A DNA stretch of 6,103 nt from Clostridia bacterium (GCA_009928745.1 SACC01000087.1:1-6103); one strand, 5' to 3'; shown: positions 1 to 5,662, counted from the stretch's first letter. Numbers and translations are program-made. The notes: generated from the sequence alone by a model not told the origin.

Positions 1-737
1 CTTACATATGTTTCCTTAGGATTCATACAAAGTGATACGTTAGAAGGAAGCGTCCAGGGAGTGGTAGTCCAGGCAAGGAAAAACGCTCTAGGGTCTTTTT
101 TGAGCCTGAATTTTACAAATATAGTCTTCTCCTCCACATCCTTGTAGCCTTGCGCCACTTCGTGGCTTGACAGCGCGGTGCCGCAGCGCGGACAATAAGG
201 AACTATTTTGTGTCCCTTATACAACAAACCTTGCTTGTCTATTTCTTTAATCGACCACCATACGGATTCGATATAATTATCGTCATAGGTAATATAAGGA
301 TTCTCCATATCCGCCCAGTAACCGACACGGTCGCTCATCCTTTCCCATTCACCCTTATATTTCCACACACTTTCCTTGCATTTTCTAATAAAAGGCTCGA
401 TACCGTATTTCTCGATATCCTGTTTGCCGTCCATACCCAACGCCTTTTCAACTTCAAGCTCAACCGGCAGTCCGTGAGTATCCCAGCCCGCTTTGCGTAG
501 CACGTTGTAGCCTTTCATTGTCCTGTATCTAGGGATAATATCCTTTATAACTCGTGTAAGAATATGACCGATATGCGGCTTGCCGTTAGCGGTAGGCGGA
601 CCGTCATAAAAGGCGAATTGTTCCTTACCCTCGTTCTTTTTAACGCTGAGTTTAAAAACATCATTTTGTTTCCAAAAGTCTATGATTTGATTTTCTCTGT
701 CACAAAAATTAAGCGTTGTATCAACTTTGTTGTACAT
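1..737 (-). CDS. ileS: Isoleucyl-tRNA synthetase, N-terminal part (eukaryotic-type IleS2), runs off the left edge
   Basis: Cytoplasmic class I aminoacyl-tRNA synthetase that charges tRNA-Ile with isoleucine. About 245 N-terminal residues are visible without a frameshift; the rest lies beyond position 1. The frame opens with ATG at 737-735, preceded by AGAGGAG at 750-744. Seen: YDGPPTANGKPHIGH at residues 44-58, containing the HIGH ATP-binding signature (55-58); GWDTHGLPVE (84-93); the CPRCGTALS zinc-knuckle-like stretch (182-190); and WTTTPWTLPSN (223-233), the entrance of the CP1 editing domain that hydrolyses Val-tRNA-Ile. The GKPHIGH context and the GWDTHGLPVELEVEK run resemble the eukaryotic-like IleS2 class rather than the common bacterial IleS1. 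Known of the class: it is usually much less sensitive to mupirocin; that is an inference here. The KMSKS motif and anticodon-binding domain are outside the window. ValS and LeuS are excluded by the motif context. Confidence 0.97.
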   Translation of the reverse strand, partial: MYNKVDTTLNFCDRENQIIDFWKQNDVFKLSVKKNEGKEQFAFYDGPPTANGKPHIGHILTRVIKDIIPRYRTMKGYNVLRKAGWDTHGLPVELEVEKALGMDGKQDIEKYGIEPFIRKCKESVWKYKGEWERMSDRVGYWADMENPYITYDDNYIESVWWSIKEIDKQGLLYKGHKIVPYCPRCGTALSSHEVAQGYKDVEEKTIFVKFRLKKDPRAFFLAWTTTPWTLPSNVSLCMNPKETYV

Positions 738-741
738 TTAG

Positions 742-750
742 TTCTCCTCT
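742..750 (-). promoter_or_regulatory. Ribosome binding site of ileS
   Basis: AGAGGAG at 750-744 on the minus strand sits six bases before the ATG at 737-735. It fixes this ATG as the start of the synthetase. Confidence 0.75.
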
Positions 751-780
751 TTTATTAAAAAACATTAATATATCTATAAT

Positions 781-809
781 ATATTACATTATATAATAGC
801 GAATGTCAA
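781..809 (-). promoter_or_regulatory. Sigma-A promoter of ileS
   Basis: On the minus strand a perfect -35 TTGACA (809-804) is followed by a 17-base spacer and TAATAT (786-781) as -10. The predicted start near 774 gives a leader of about 37 bases before the ileS ATG at 737. That is too short for a T-box riboswitch, which many Firmicute ileS genes carry. Confidence 0.7.
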
Positions 810-894
810 ACAATAACGCAAAAATGTTGCGCATCAGTGCCGTTTTTGGGTCATTAGTATGTAAAGATTTGACAAAAAGGTATATAAAATCTAC

Positions 895-923
895 TTGTAT
901 TTATTCGGCAATTGGGTTATAAT
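895..923 (+). promoter_or_regulatory. Sigma-A promoter of the SRP RNA gene
   Basis: TTGTAT (895-900) and a consensus TATAAT (918-923) are separated by exactly 17 bases. The expected start at about 930-931 coincides with the first base of the SRP RNA closing helix (C931), which supports both calls. A TTGACA at 869-874 lies further upstream but has no good -10 at the right distance. Confidence 0.75.
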
Positions 924-930
924 GATTAAG

Positions 931-1196
931 CTGTGCTATGTGGGGAGCTAGCGGTGCCCTGTAACTCGCAATCCGCTACAGCGAGGCAGACGGCTTACCG
1001 AGGCTATTTTTATGGGAGGCTGACTTCAGCAAGGCGTGTTGATAATAGGGTCTTGTGCAACATTGCACTGTGAACCATGTCAGGGCCTGACCGCAGCAGC
1101 ATTAAGCGGACCGTAGTGTGTGCCACGAGGTAGCTCTAAAGTAGCGACCTACTGGGGTATCGCTCCGGTAGATATAGTCGGAGTAAGCTGCACAGT
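931..1196 (+). ncRNA. ffs: Signal recognition particle RNA, large (Bacillus/Clostridium) type with Alu domain
   Basis: RNA core of the signal recognition particle; with Ffh it targets nascent membrane and secreted proteins to FtsY and the Sec translocon. The 5' end CTGTGC (931-936) pairs perfectly with GCACAG (1190-1195), closing the molecule at about 266 nt, close to the roughly 270 nt of Bacillus subtilis scRNA. The 5' part holds the Alu-like segment with GCGGTGCCCTGTAA near 950-965 and the CGCAATCCGCTACAGC block after it. The S domain is unmistakable: GTGAACCATGTCAGG (1070-1084) and AGCAGCATTAAGCGG (1095-1109) form the Ffh-binding symmetric and asymmetric loops. The apical loop reads TGAC (1088-1091), a URRC-type tetraloop common in clostridia, but its closing pair is C1087 opposite C1092, a mismatch. 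The ends are inferred from pairing and from the promoter. Confidence 0.95.
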
Positions 1197-1203
1197 ACCA
1201 ATT

Positions 1204-1243
1204 CAAACAGTCGACAAAGTAAAATTTGTCGACTGTTTGTTTA
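1204..1243 (+). terminator. Hairpin terminator after the SRP RNA
   Basis: CAAACAGTCGACAAA (1204-1218) pairs perfectly over 15 bp with TTTGTCGACTGTTTG (1225-1239) around the loop GTAAAA. It starts eight bases after the SRP RNA ends. The following T-run (TTTA) is short, so some termination may rely on T's in the 3' arm. The perfect symmetry would also let it act on the minus strand. Confidence 0.75.
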
Positions 1244-1327
1244 AGAGGACAATACCGCGCCTCGCTAAGTTATTTTGTGAAGAAGCTCTGTGTTGTAATA
1301 ATTCTATTTTATTAATTGGGAAAATAT

Positions 1328-1335
1328 GGTATAAT
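1328..1335 (+). promoter_or_regulatory. Extended -10 promoter for the NYN-LOTUS gene
   Basis: GGTATAAT preceded by T at 1327 gives TGGTATAAT, an extended -10 (TGnTATAAT) with the hexamer at 1330-1335. No convincing -35 lies 16-18 bases upstream, where the sequence is only T/A-rich; extended -10 promoters often tolerate this. Transcription from about 1342 would give a leader of roughly 46 bases. Confidence 0.55.
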
Positions 1336-1375
1336 ATTATAAATATGCGTGATTTTATACGCTTAATCAAATTCT

Positions 1376-1380
1376 GGAGG
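1376..1380 (+). promoter_or_regulatory. Ribosome binding site of the NYN-LOTUS gene
   Basis: GGAGG lies seven bases before the ATG at 1388 and decides the start. Confidence 0.8.
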
Positions 1381-1387
1381 ACATTAA

Positions 1388-2161
1388 ATGAACAATACCG
1401 TTGCGGATAAGAAAATTGCCGTATTAATCGATGCGGAGAATATATCCGAAAAATATATAAAACATATAGTTGATGAGCTCGCCAACTACGGCACGCCGAC
1501 TTATAAGCGGATATACGGCGACTGGACCAATCCGCAACTCACCAAATGGAAAGCCTCATTATTGGACTTTTCGATACAGCCGATACAACAATACAGCTAC
1601 ACCACAGGCAAGAGCGCATCTGATTCGGCAATGATAATAGACGCTATGGATATTTTATATTCGGGCAAAGTTGACGGCTTTTGCTTGGTTAGCTCGGACA
1701 GCGATTTTACCAAGCTTGCCGCAAGACTCAGAGAAGCCGGAATGCTCGTTATAGGTATGGGCGAGAAGAAAACCCCTACTCCCTTTATTAGAGCGTGCGA
1801 AAGATTCTTATACCTTGAAGTATTGCTCCCCGAGCCGATTGCGCCTAAAGTAGTCAGCGTCAAAGAGAATGCGGTAGGCAAGACGGAAACCAAAACCGAA
1901 GCCAAAGGAATAACTACCGATAAAAAGAAAATTGCCTCTATAATACGTGATATTATTGACGATATGGACGGCGACGACGGCTGGGCGTATCTTGCGGATG
2001 TCGGCAATATTCTGTCAAAACGCGAGCCGGACTTTGACGCCCGTAACTACGGATTCCGCAAATTCAGCGACCTCGTATTGTCTATGAAAAGTATTGAAGT
2101 TAATAAGGTTAAACCCGAAGGCAAGAACGTTACGCAAATATATGTGAGAATAAAAAAATAG
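1388..2161 (+). CDS. NYN-domain (PIN-like) putative RNase with C-terminal OST-HTH/LOTUS domain
   Basis: The 257-residue product has two recognisable modules. Residues about 8-146 are a NYN domain, a PIN-like metal-dependent nuclease fold (LabA/MARF1 group). The acidic residues expected at the metal site are present: D15 in AVLIDAEN (11-18), D79 in KSASDSA (75-81), D85, and D104/D106 in VSSDSDF (101-107). A hydrophilic Lys/Thr/Glu linker (about 155-180) leads to residues about 182-257, an OST-HTH/LOTUS domain with DGWAYLADVGNIL (197-209) and YGFRKFSDLVLS (221-232). LOTUS domains bind RNA (G-quadruplex RNA in some cases) or partner helicases. No signal peptide or membrane segment is visible, so the protein should be cytosolic. 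It appears monocistronic, with its own promoter and leader. The family is widespread in bacteria but its substrate is not settled; RNA cleavage is inferred from the fold and the acidic residues. Confidence 0.9.
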   Translation: MNNTVADKKIAVLIDAENISEKYIKHIVDELANYGTPTYKRIYGDWTNPQLTKWKASLLDFSIQPIQQYSYTTGKSASDSAMIIDAMDILYSGKVDGFCLVSSDSDFTKLAARLREAGMLVIGMGEKKTPTPFIRACERFLYLEVLLPEPIAPKVVSVKENAVGKTETKTEAKGITTDKKKIASIIRDIIDDMDGDDGWAYLADVGNILSKREPDFDARNYGFRKFSDLVLSMKSIEVNKVKPEGKNVTQIYVRIKK

Positions 2162-2180
2162 CTCTATCAATCATTGATAT

Positions 2181-2235
2181 AATACCTCTAAAGCAGCCAC
2201 TGAAAAAATAGTGTTCGCCTTGGAGGTATTTTATA
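2181..2235 (+). terminator. Nested hairpin after the NYN-LOTUS gene, likely terminator
   Basis: AATACCTCTA (2181-2190) pairs with TGGAGGTATT (2221-2230), 10 bp with one G-U pair, followed by TTATATATA. Inside the 30-base loop CACT (2198-2201) pairs with AGTG (2210-2213) around an A-rich loop. It starts 20 bases after the stop codon. The big loop is unusual for an intrinsic terminator, so a small structured RNA is an alternative. Confidence 0.5.
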
Positions 2236-2255
2236 TATAATCGCAAAAATAAATA

Positions 2256-2332
2256 GCAGTATATAAACTCACCCTTCCAAAGTCCCCGTAATATATATTG
2301 CGGGGCTGATTCAAAAGGGCTTTATTTTGAGC
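2256..2332 (+). repeat. Intergenic palindromic repeat, copy 1
   Basis: This copy begins GCAG, then AAACTCACCCTT (2265-2276), and ends GGGCTTTATTTTGAGC (2317-2332). CCCTT (2272-2276) can pair with AAGGG (2315-2319). Within it, 2284-2305 is a near-perfect 22-base palindrome (CCCCG ... CGGGG flanking an A/T centre) that can form a cruciform or long hairpin. Its outer parts recur in copy 2; the inner hairpin does not. I know no named family for it. Confidence 0.5.
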
Positions 2333-2385
2333 TTATGTGGAATACTTTTAATAAAATTCTTATTGACAGCAATATATACAAGTCC

Positions 2386-2441
2386 GCAGAGCAAACTCAC
2401 CCTTAGCGCGCAGCGCGAGCAAAGGGGGCTTGATTTTGGGC
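2386..2441 (+). repeat. Intergenic palindromic repeat, copy 2
   Basis: GCAG is followed by AAACTCACCCTT (2393-2404), identical to copy 1 over 12 bases. The end GGGCTTGATTTTGGGC (2426-2441) matches copy 1 at 14 of 16 positions. CCCTT again pairs with AAGGG, but the inner hairpin is a different GC-rich one built on CGCGCAGCGCG (2406-2417). Conserved ends with a variable inner hairpin suggest a short dispersed repeat family that has diverged. Confidence 0.5.
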
Positions 2442-2453
2442 ATAGCTCAAAAT
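2433..2453. repeat. Inverted repeat at the 3' side of the SPOR gene
   Basis: ATTTTGGGC (2433-2441) and GCTCAAAAT (2445-2453) form a 9-bp stem (one G-U) with a 3-base loop, 23 bases beyond the stop of the minus-strand SPOR gene. There is no T-tract on either side, so it is at best a weak or RNA-stabilising terminator. The right arm is also the exact reverse complement of ATTTTGAGC in repeat copy 1 (2324-2332). Confidence 0.45.
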
Positions 2454-2476
2454 GGGGGATTAATTCCAAAAAACCA

Positions 2477-3394
2477 TTAAGCCATATTCAATACCATCAA
2501 ATATGTATACCTGACATCGCTGAGCAAATTGGGACGCAATAGTACGGTATTCGTAAGGTTATCAAGAGCAGCTAGACACGCTATGATTTTAACGCGGTAT
2601 TCCAGAGTAAAATTGTCAGAATTTGCCGCGCTTTGCTCCATAAAACCATCAGTTTTTGCCTTAATTCTTCCTTTTAGCTCGACTATACTCTGTATGCATT
2701 CATTTTCTGTTATATCGCCCTCGTCCAGTTGATTACTGAGACTGTAAAGCGTGTCGTATACCGATTTTTCATAACCTACAGTATTATCAAAGCTATCGCG
2801 AAGCTTTGCAGGAAAATCCTTGCGGCTTTTCTTGAATACGCGAATAGTGAACACCGTTGCGGCGTTACTGTCTGCAATGGCTTTTGCGTCATTATAACTT
2901 ATATAGCACGCCGCCAATACATTGTAAGCGCCGCTGTGAGTGATATATCCTGCCGCGCCTTTTACCCTTATCGCTTCAGAAAGCTGCCGCGCTTCAGTAA
3001 GCGTATTAAAAGTACCCATATTAACTGCGTAATAATTCACACAATCATCGTTAGTAAAGGTAAATACGCTTTTTAGCTCCCCGACTATCCCTTTTGAGGA
3101 AAAAAAGTCAACGCTCAAGAATAATATTGAAACGCACATTACAAGTACGCACACGGTAAGCACAAAAGATTTACCCTTACTCCGCCTTACTTTCACTTTT
3201 GCAGACGAATTCTGGCGCATATCTATTATTGTGTGTGGTGTTTCGTTAAAATTCGGAGAAGAAGCATCCACTATATTATCCGCAGCGTTATCGGGATATG
3301 ACTCAAAACTATTCTCAAAATATCCCGAGCGGAAAAGCTTTTTATATCTGCCGTAATAGTGTTGTGAATAATCATAACCTTGTTTTTCCTGCAT
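2477..3394 (-). CDS. Single-pass membrane protein with SPOR-like domain
   Basis: The 305-residue product has a polar, Tyr/Asn-rich N-terminal part (1-75) ending in a basic KVKVRRSKGK stretch (66-75). One hydrophobic transmembrane helix follows (about 77-97). Positive charges before the helix suggest N-in, C-out topology. Residues about 119-186 look like a SPOR domain: YYAVNMGTFNTLTEA (121-135), then a second half-repeat with AYNVLAACYISYNDA (156-170). SPOR domains bind denuded peptidoglycan glycans at septa. The rest (about 195-305) is predicted mostly helical, with no motif I know. The architecture recalls cell-division or sporulation proteins such as SpoIIB, but no orthology can be claimed. 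The ATG at 3394-3392 has no Shine-Dalgarno before it, and the internal Met59 has none either. A slightly different start is possible, though an N-terminal tail of this length is plausible. It is transcribed alone, behind the hairpin at 3475-3503. Confidence 0.65.
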   Translation of the reverse strand: MQEKQGYDYSQHYYGRYKKLFRSGYFENSFESYPDNAADNIVDASSPNFNETPHTIIDMRQNSSAKVKVRRSKGKSFVLTVCVLVMCVSILFLSVDFFSSKGIVGELKSVFTFTNDDCVNYYAVNMGTFNTLTEARQLSEAIRVKGAAGYITHSGAYNVLAACYISYNDAKAIADSNAATVFTIRVFKKSRKDFPAKLRDSFDNTVGYEKSVYDTLYSLSNQLDEGDITENECIQSIVELKGRIKAKTDGFMEQSAANSDNFTLEYRVKIIACLAALDNLTNTVLLRPNLLSDVRYTYLMVLNMA

Positions 3395-3405
3395 AATATA
3401 ATTTA

Positions 3406-3435
3406 TTAATATTAATAATAAAATATACCGTGCAA
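3406..3435 (-). promoter_or_regulatory. Possible promoter for the SPOR-domain gene
   Basis: Minus-strand TTGCAC (3435-3430), an 18-base A/T-rich spacer and TATTAA (3411-3406) form a modest sigma-A-like promoter. Transcription would start about 5 bases before the ATG at 3394, in keeping with the lack of a Shine-Dalgarno. The region is so A/T-rich that chance matches are likely. Confidence 0.3.
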
Positions 3436-3474
3436 TTATTCTCTTGTTCCCTAGTAAGTTTAAGGTAAACTGTA

Positions 3475-3503
3475 ATTAATCCCGCTCATTTGGCGGGATT
3501 AAT
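3475..3503 (-). terminator. Hairpin at the end of the trmK operon
   Basis: ATTAATCCCGC and GCGGGATTAAT (3475-3485 and 3493-3503) form a perfect 11-bp stem with a 7-base loop, 34 bases past the stop of the zinc-ribbon gene. It separates the operon from the SPOR gene. The run after the stem on the minus strand (TACAGTTTACC) is only partly T-rich. An additional weak 6-bp stem (3504-3509 with 3520-3525) lies just before it. Confidence 0.65.
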
Positions 3504-3537
3504 ACAAATATTCAAAATAATTTGTTATAAAGAACTA

Positions 3538-4239
3538 CTATTTTATAAAAATAATTCTTGAGCAATTAGGACACTCTATAAAGCCATCGTTTCTAAGTTT
3601 GGCTATTGAGTTGCCCGCCATCTCCATAAAACAGCCCCCACAGCTTGCCTCACCGTGAAGCGGTACGATTGCAGGCACTTTCTTTGCAGTACGCAGTTGC
3701 TTATAATGATTGACCGCCCTTTCGTCTATATCCTTTTCCAGCGTAATGAGCTTATTTTTTAACGCTTCCATAGCAGGTATGACTTCTGAACGCGCTTTTT
3801 CGAATATCGGCGCAGCTTCGGTACCCTTTTGTCTGGCTTCTTTGCCCTGCTTGACAGCTCTTTCATAACATCTGCGGTGATCCTCAATCTTTGTAGACAA
3901 AGCGCTGATTGACTTGCTGAGTCCCTGCATATCACCAAGTATTTTCTCAATGTTTCTGTTATAAAAATCCGCTTGTTTTAAATCAGCGATATTATCAATC
4001 GCCGTTTCTGCTTCGCTCAATTGCTCGTTGAGCTTTTTGTACTGGTCGACAAGACCTTCAATCTGCGCGCACATCTCATCTGCTTCTGTAGTTAATTTCT
4101 TTACCGCTGCTTGAGCGTCTTTAAAACTGTTAAGCGAAAAATTATACTCCTTGCATATAGGCAAAGCGCGAAAATCGCTTTCAAGTTTTACAAGCTCAAC
4201 ATCTATTGTCTGGTATTCCAACAACTTGTCAATATTCAT
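3538..4239 (-). CDS. Coiled-coil protein with C4-type zinc ribbon (zf-RING_7 family)
   Basis: The 233-residue soluble product is two-part. Residues about 1-180 are a long, charged, heptad-like helical region that should form an antiparallel coiled-coil hairpin. Residues about 197-231 hold a C4 zinc ribbon with CGGC (200-203) and CPNC (223-226); all four cysteines are present. This fits the C4-type zinc-ribbon family often encoded beside nif3 in Firmicutes and other phyla. A nucleic-acid-binding role is often suggested but the molecular function is unknown. The ATG at 4239-4237 follows AAGGAG, which is embedded in the last codons of nif3. The gap to the nif3 stop is two bases, so translation is probably coupled. 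It is the last gene of the operon. Length and motifs are complete and nothing looks truncated. Confidence 0.9.
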   Translation of the reverse strand: MNIDKLLEYQTIDVELVKLESDFRALPICKEYNFSLNSFKDAQAAVKKLTTEADEMCAQIEGLVDQYKKLNEQLSEAETAIDNIADLKQADFYNRNIEKILGDMQGLSKSISALSTKIEDHRRCYERAVKQGKEARQKGTEAAPIFEKARSEVIPAMEALKNKLITLEKDIDERAVNHYKQLRTAKKVPAIVPLHGEASCGGCFMEMAGNSIAKLRNDGFIECPNCSRIIFIK

Positions 4240-4241
4240 TA

Positions 4242-5030
4242 TTACTCCTTCTCCTCAATCCTGTTTCTATAAGGATTGACATTTTTTACACTGCATATCA
4301 CCATCAATTCGGGAAATGCCGCGCTAATTACTTCCTCTACTATTGTAACAAAAATACTCTCACTAGTAAAGTGACCGAATACAATTATTTTTGCGTCAAT
4401 ATCATCTGCCATTGCCGCGAGATGATGCTTTAGGTCGGCTGTCATAAAAGCTATATTGTTTTGCGCGCAATATTCAATAATATCTGCCTCTCCGCCACTG
4501 CCGCTAACCACTGCGACTTTAGTTACCACTGAGTTTTCACCGATTGTTAGGATTGCATTATCATGCAGTATCTTTTTTGCATACTCGGCAAGATCATATA
4601 ACATAGTAGGAGCAATGTCGAACAATCTAACATAGCTGTGACAGTCAAGCGCGCGCAAGTTCTTACCCTTGAAAAGCTCCGCCAATCTGTCATTGATACC
4701 GCCTGACGCAAAGTCTACGTTTGTATGGGCGGCAATTATATTAATATCATTATTGAGCGCTTTTAAGACTACCGCTGTTACATATCTGCAATCGGTAACG
4801 CTTTTTACTGCATAGAATAATATCGGATGATGCGCAACTATTAGATTGCAGCCCGAATTAAGCGCCTCCTCAATAACCGCGAATGTAACATCTACCGAAC
4901 ATAATACACCGCTGACTTCAGCGTCTATTCTCCCTGCAATCAAACCTGAATTATCATCCTCAAACTGTGATGCAAAAGGTGCAAACGCGTCTATGGCATT
5001 CAGCACATCGCCAACCGTTACTTTATCCAT
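4242..5030 (-). CDS. Nif3-like dinuclear metal-centre protein (YqfO/YbgI family)
   Basis: The 262-residue product belongs to the NIF3 family, hexameric toroids with a two-metal site. Metal-ligand motifs are intact: HHPILF (H67, H68), AHTNVDFASGG (H102, D106) and FGHFTSE (H220, E224). The N-terminal DDNSGLIAG (25-33) corresponds to the family's usual N-x-G-L-x-x-G segment. VSGSGG (175-180) and TADLKHH (197-203) mark the second half. At this length it is the short form, without the PII-like insert of Bacillus subtilis YqfO (about 370 residues). Biochemical activity is debated; hydrolase or metal-chaperone roles have been proposed, and GTP cyclohydrolase type 1 labels in databases are weakly founded. 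The start ATG (5030-5028) has AGGAG eight bases upstream and overlaps the end of trmK by 13 bases, so the two are co-translated. This pairing with trmK is widely conserved in Firmicutes. Confidence 0.93.
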   Translation of the reverse strand: MDKVTVGDVLNAIDAFAPFASQFEDDNSGLIAGRIDAEVSGVLCSVDVTFAVIEEALNSGCNLIVAHHPILFYAVKSVTDCRYVTAVVLKALNNDINIIAAHTNVDFASGGINDRLAELFKGKNLRALDCHSYVRLFDIAPTMLYDLAEYAKKILHDNAILTIGENSVVTKVAVVSGSGGEADIIEYCAQNNIAFMTADLKHHLAAMADDIDAKIIVFGHFTSESIFVTIVEEVISAAFPELMVICSVKNVNPYRNRIEEKE

Positions 5031-5662
5031 CTTACAAGCTCCTTTTTTTCCTCAACAAATTTGCCCATTTTGTCTGCGCCGCATTTTGTTATCAGTTTTT
5101 CTAATAAACACATTCTTTTATTAAGATAGTCATTAAAATCGCTGTCGTCTATATTATTATCAGCGCCTAAAAATATGCTGTGATTAATATTCCATTTGTA
5201 CAATATACTACAAGTTATTAGATGATAAAAAAACTTTCCGTCCCTCACCACTCTGTCACGAATAATACCAATATCGTTTGCTTTAAGGTATTCTCTTAGC
5301 TCGATTGCGCTTTTGTGAGGCAGCAATATGTACTTGTCAAAGCCGTGAAGATTGCCTTTCAATATTTTGATAATCTCGAGTCCGCCCATACCTGCAATAA
5401 CCACCGCCTGCACTTCTTTATCTCTCAACGGTTGCAGCCCGTCGCCAAGACGGGTATCGAGCTTGACGCCGTATAATTGCGACAGCGAACGCGCTTTTTC
5501 AAGCGAGGGCAGAGATATATCTGTTGCGACAACTTTCTTCACAATGTTATTAGTCAGCGCGTATACCGGCAACATACCGTGATCCGAACCAATATCGGCA
5601 AAACTATCGGCGCCGCTAAGCTCTTCAAGGATTGCCTTAAGCCTTTTATCAGTTAATTTCAT
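5018..5662 (-). CDS. trmK: tRNA (adenine-22-N1)-methyltransferase TrmK (YqfN)
   Basis: SAM-dependent methyltransferase that forms m1A at position 22 in the D-arm of bacterial tRNAs; essential in several Gram-positive pathogens. The 214-residue product has the Rossmann-fold signatures of the TrmK family: ADIGSDHGMLPV (22-33) for SAM binding, ATDIS (46-50) with an acidic residue for the ribose, RLGDGL (71-76), the family-typical AGMGG (90-94), LLPHKSAIELREYL (113-126) and RDGKFFYHLI (140-149). The last about 40 residues should form the small helical C-terminal domain. Family members are about 220-235 residues, so it is complete. ATG at 5662-5660 overlaps the upstream RpoD stop (TGA, 5661-5659) as ATGA. 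No strong Shine-Dalgarno is visible, only a distant GGG, so translation is probably coupled to rpoD. This rpoD-trmK-nif3 order is classical for Firmicutes. Confidence 0.93.
   Translation of the reverse strand: MKLTDKRLKAILEELSGADSFADIGSDHGMLPVYALTNNIVKKVVATDISLPSLEKARSLSQLYGVKLDTRLGDGLQPLRDKEVQAVVIAGMGGLEIIKILKGNLHGFDKYILLPHKSAIELREYLKANDIGIIRDRVVRDGKFFYHLITCSILYKWNINHSIFLGADNNIDDSDFNDYLNKRMCLLEKLITKCGADKMGKFVEEKKELVRWIK
5039..5043 (-). promoter_or_regulatory. Ribosome binding site of nif3, inside trmK
   Basis: AGGAG on the minus strand lies within the last codons of trmK, eight bases before the nif3 ATG at 5030. It confirms the overlapping start. Confidence 0.75.

Noticed and set aside
210..758. 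Two plus-strand open frames (210-500 and 564-758)
   Set aside because: They run antisense to ileS, whose conserved motifs are intact throughout on the minus strand.
817..831. Small inverted repeat CGCAA/TTGCG upstream of the ileS promoter as an operator
   Set aside because: Only 5 bp around a 5-base loop; not distinguishable from chance in this A/T-rich stretch.
869..890. TTGACA (869-874) as -35 of an SRP RNA promoter
   Set aside because: At 16-18 bases there is no acceptable -10; the TTGTAT/TATAAT pair at 895-923 fits the RNA 5' end exactly.
1120..1410. Open frame of 96 codons on the plus strand
   Set aside because: It overlaps the 3' half of the SRP RNA, its terminator and the NYN promoter; it has no ribosome binding site and no protein-like motif.
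1597..2007. Minus-strand open frame of 136 codons
   Set aside because: Antisense shadow of the NYN-LOTUS gene; its low-complexity Ser/Leu/Ile content mirrors the opposite strand.
2363..2391. TTGACA at 2363-2368 as a plus-strand promoter
   Set aside because: No -10 at the right distance and no plus-strand gene downstream.
2327..3076. Three plus-strand open frames across the SPOR gene and repeat region
   Set aside because: No ribosome binding sites or recognisable motifs, and they lie over the coding minus strand or palindromic repeats.
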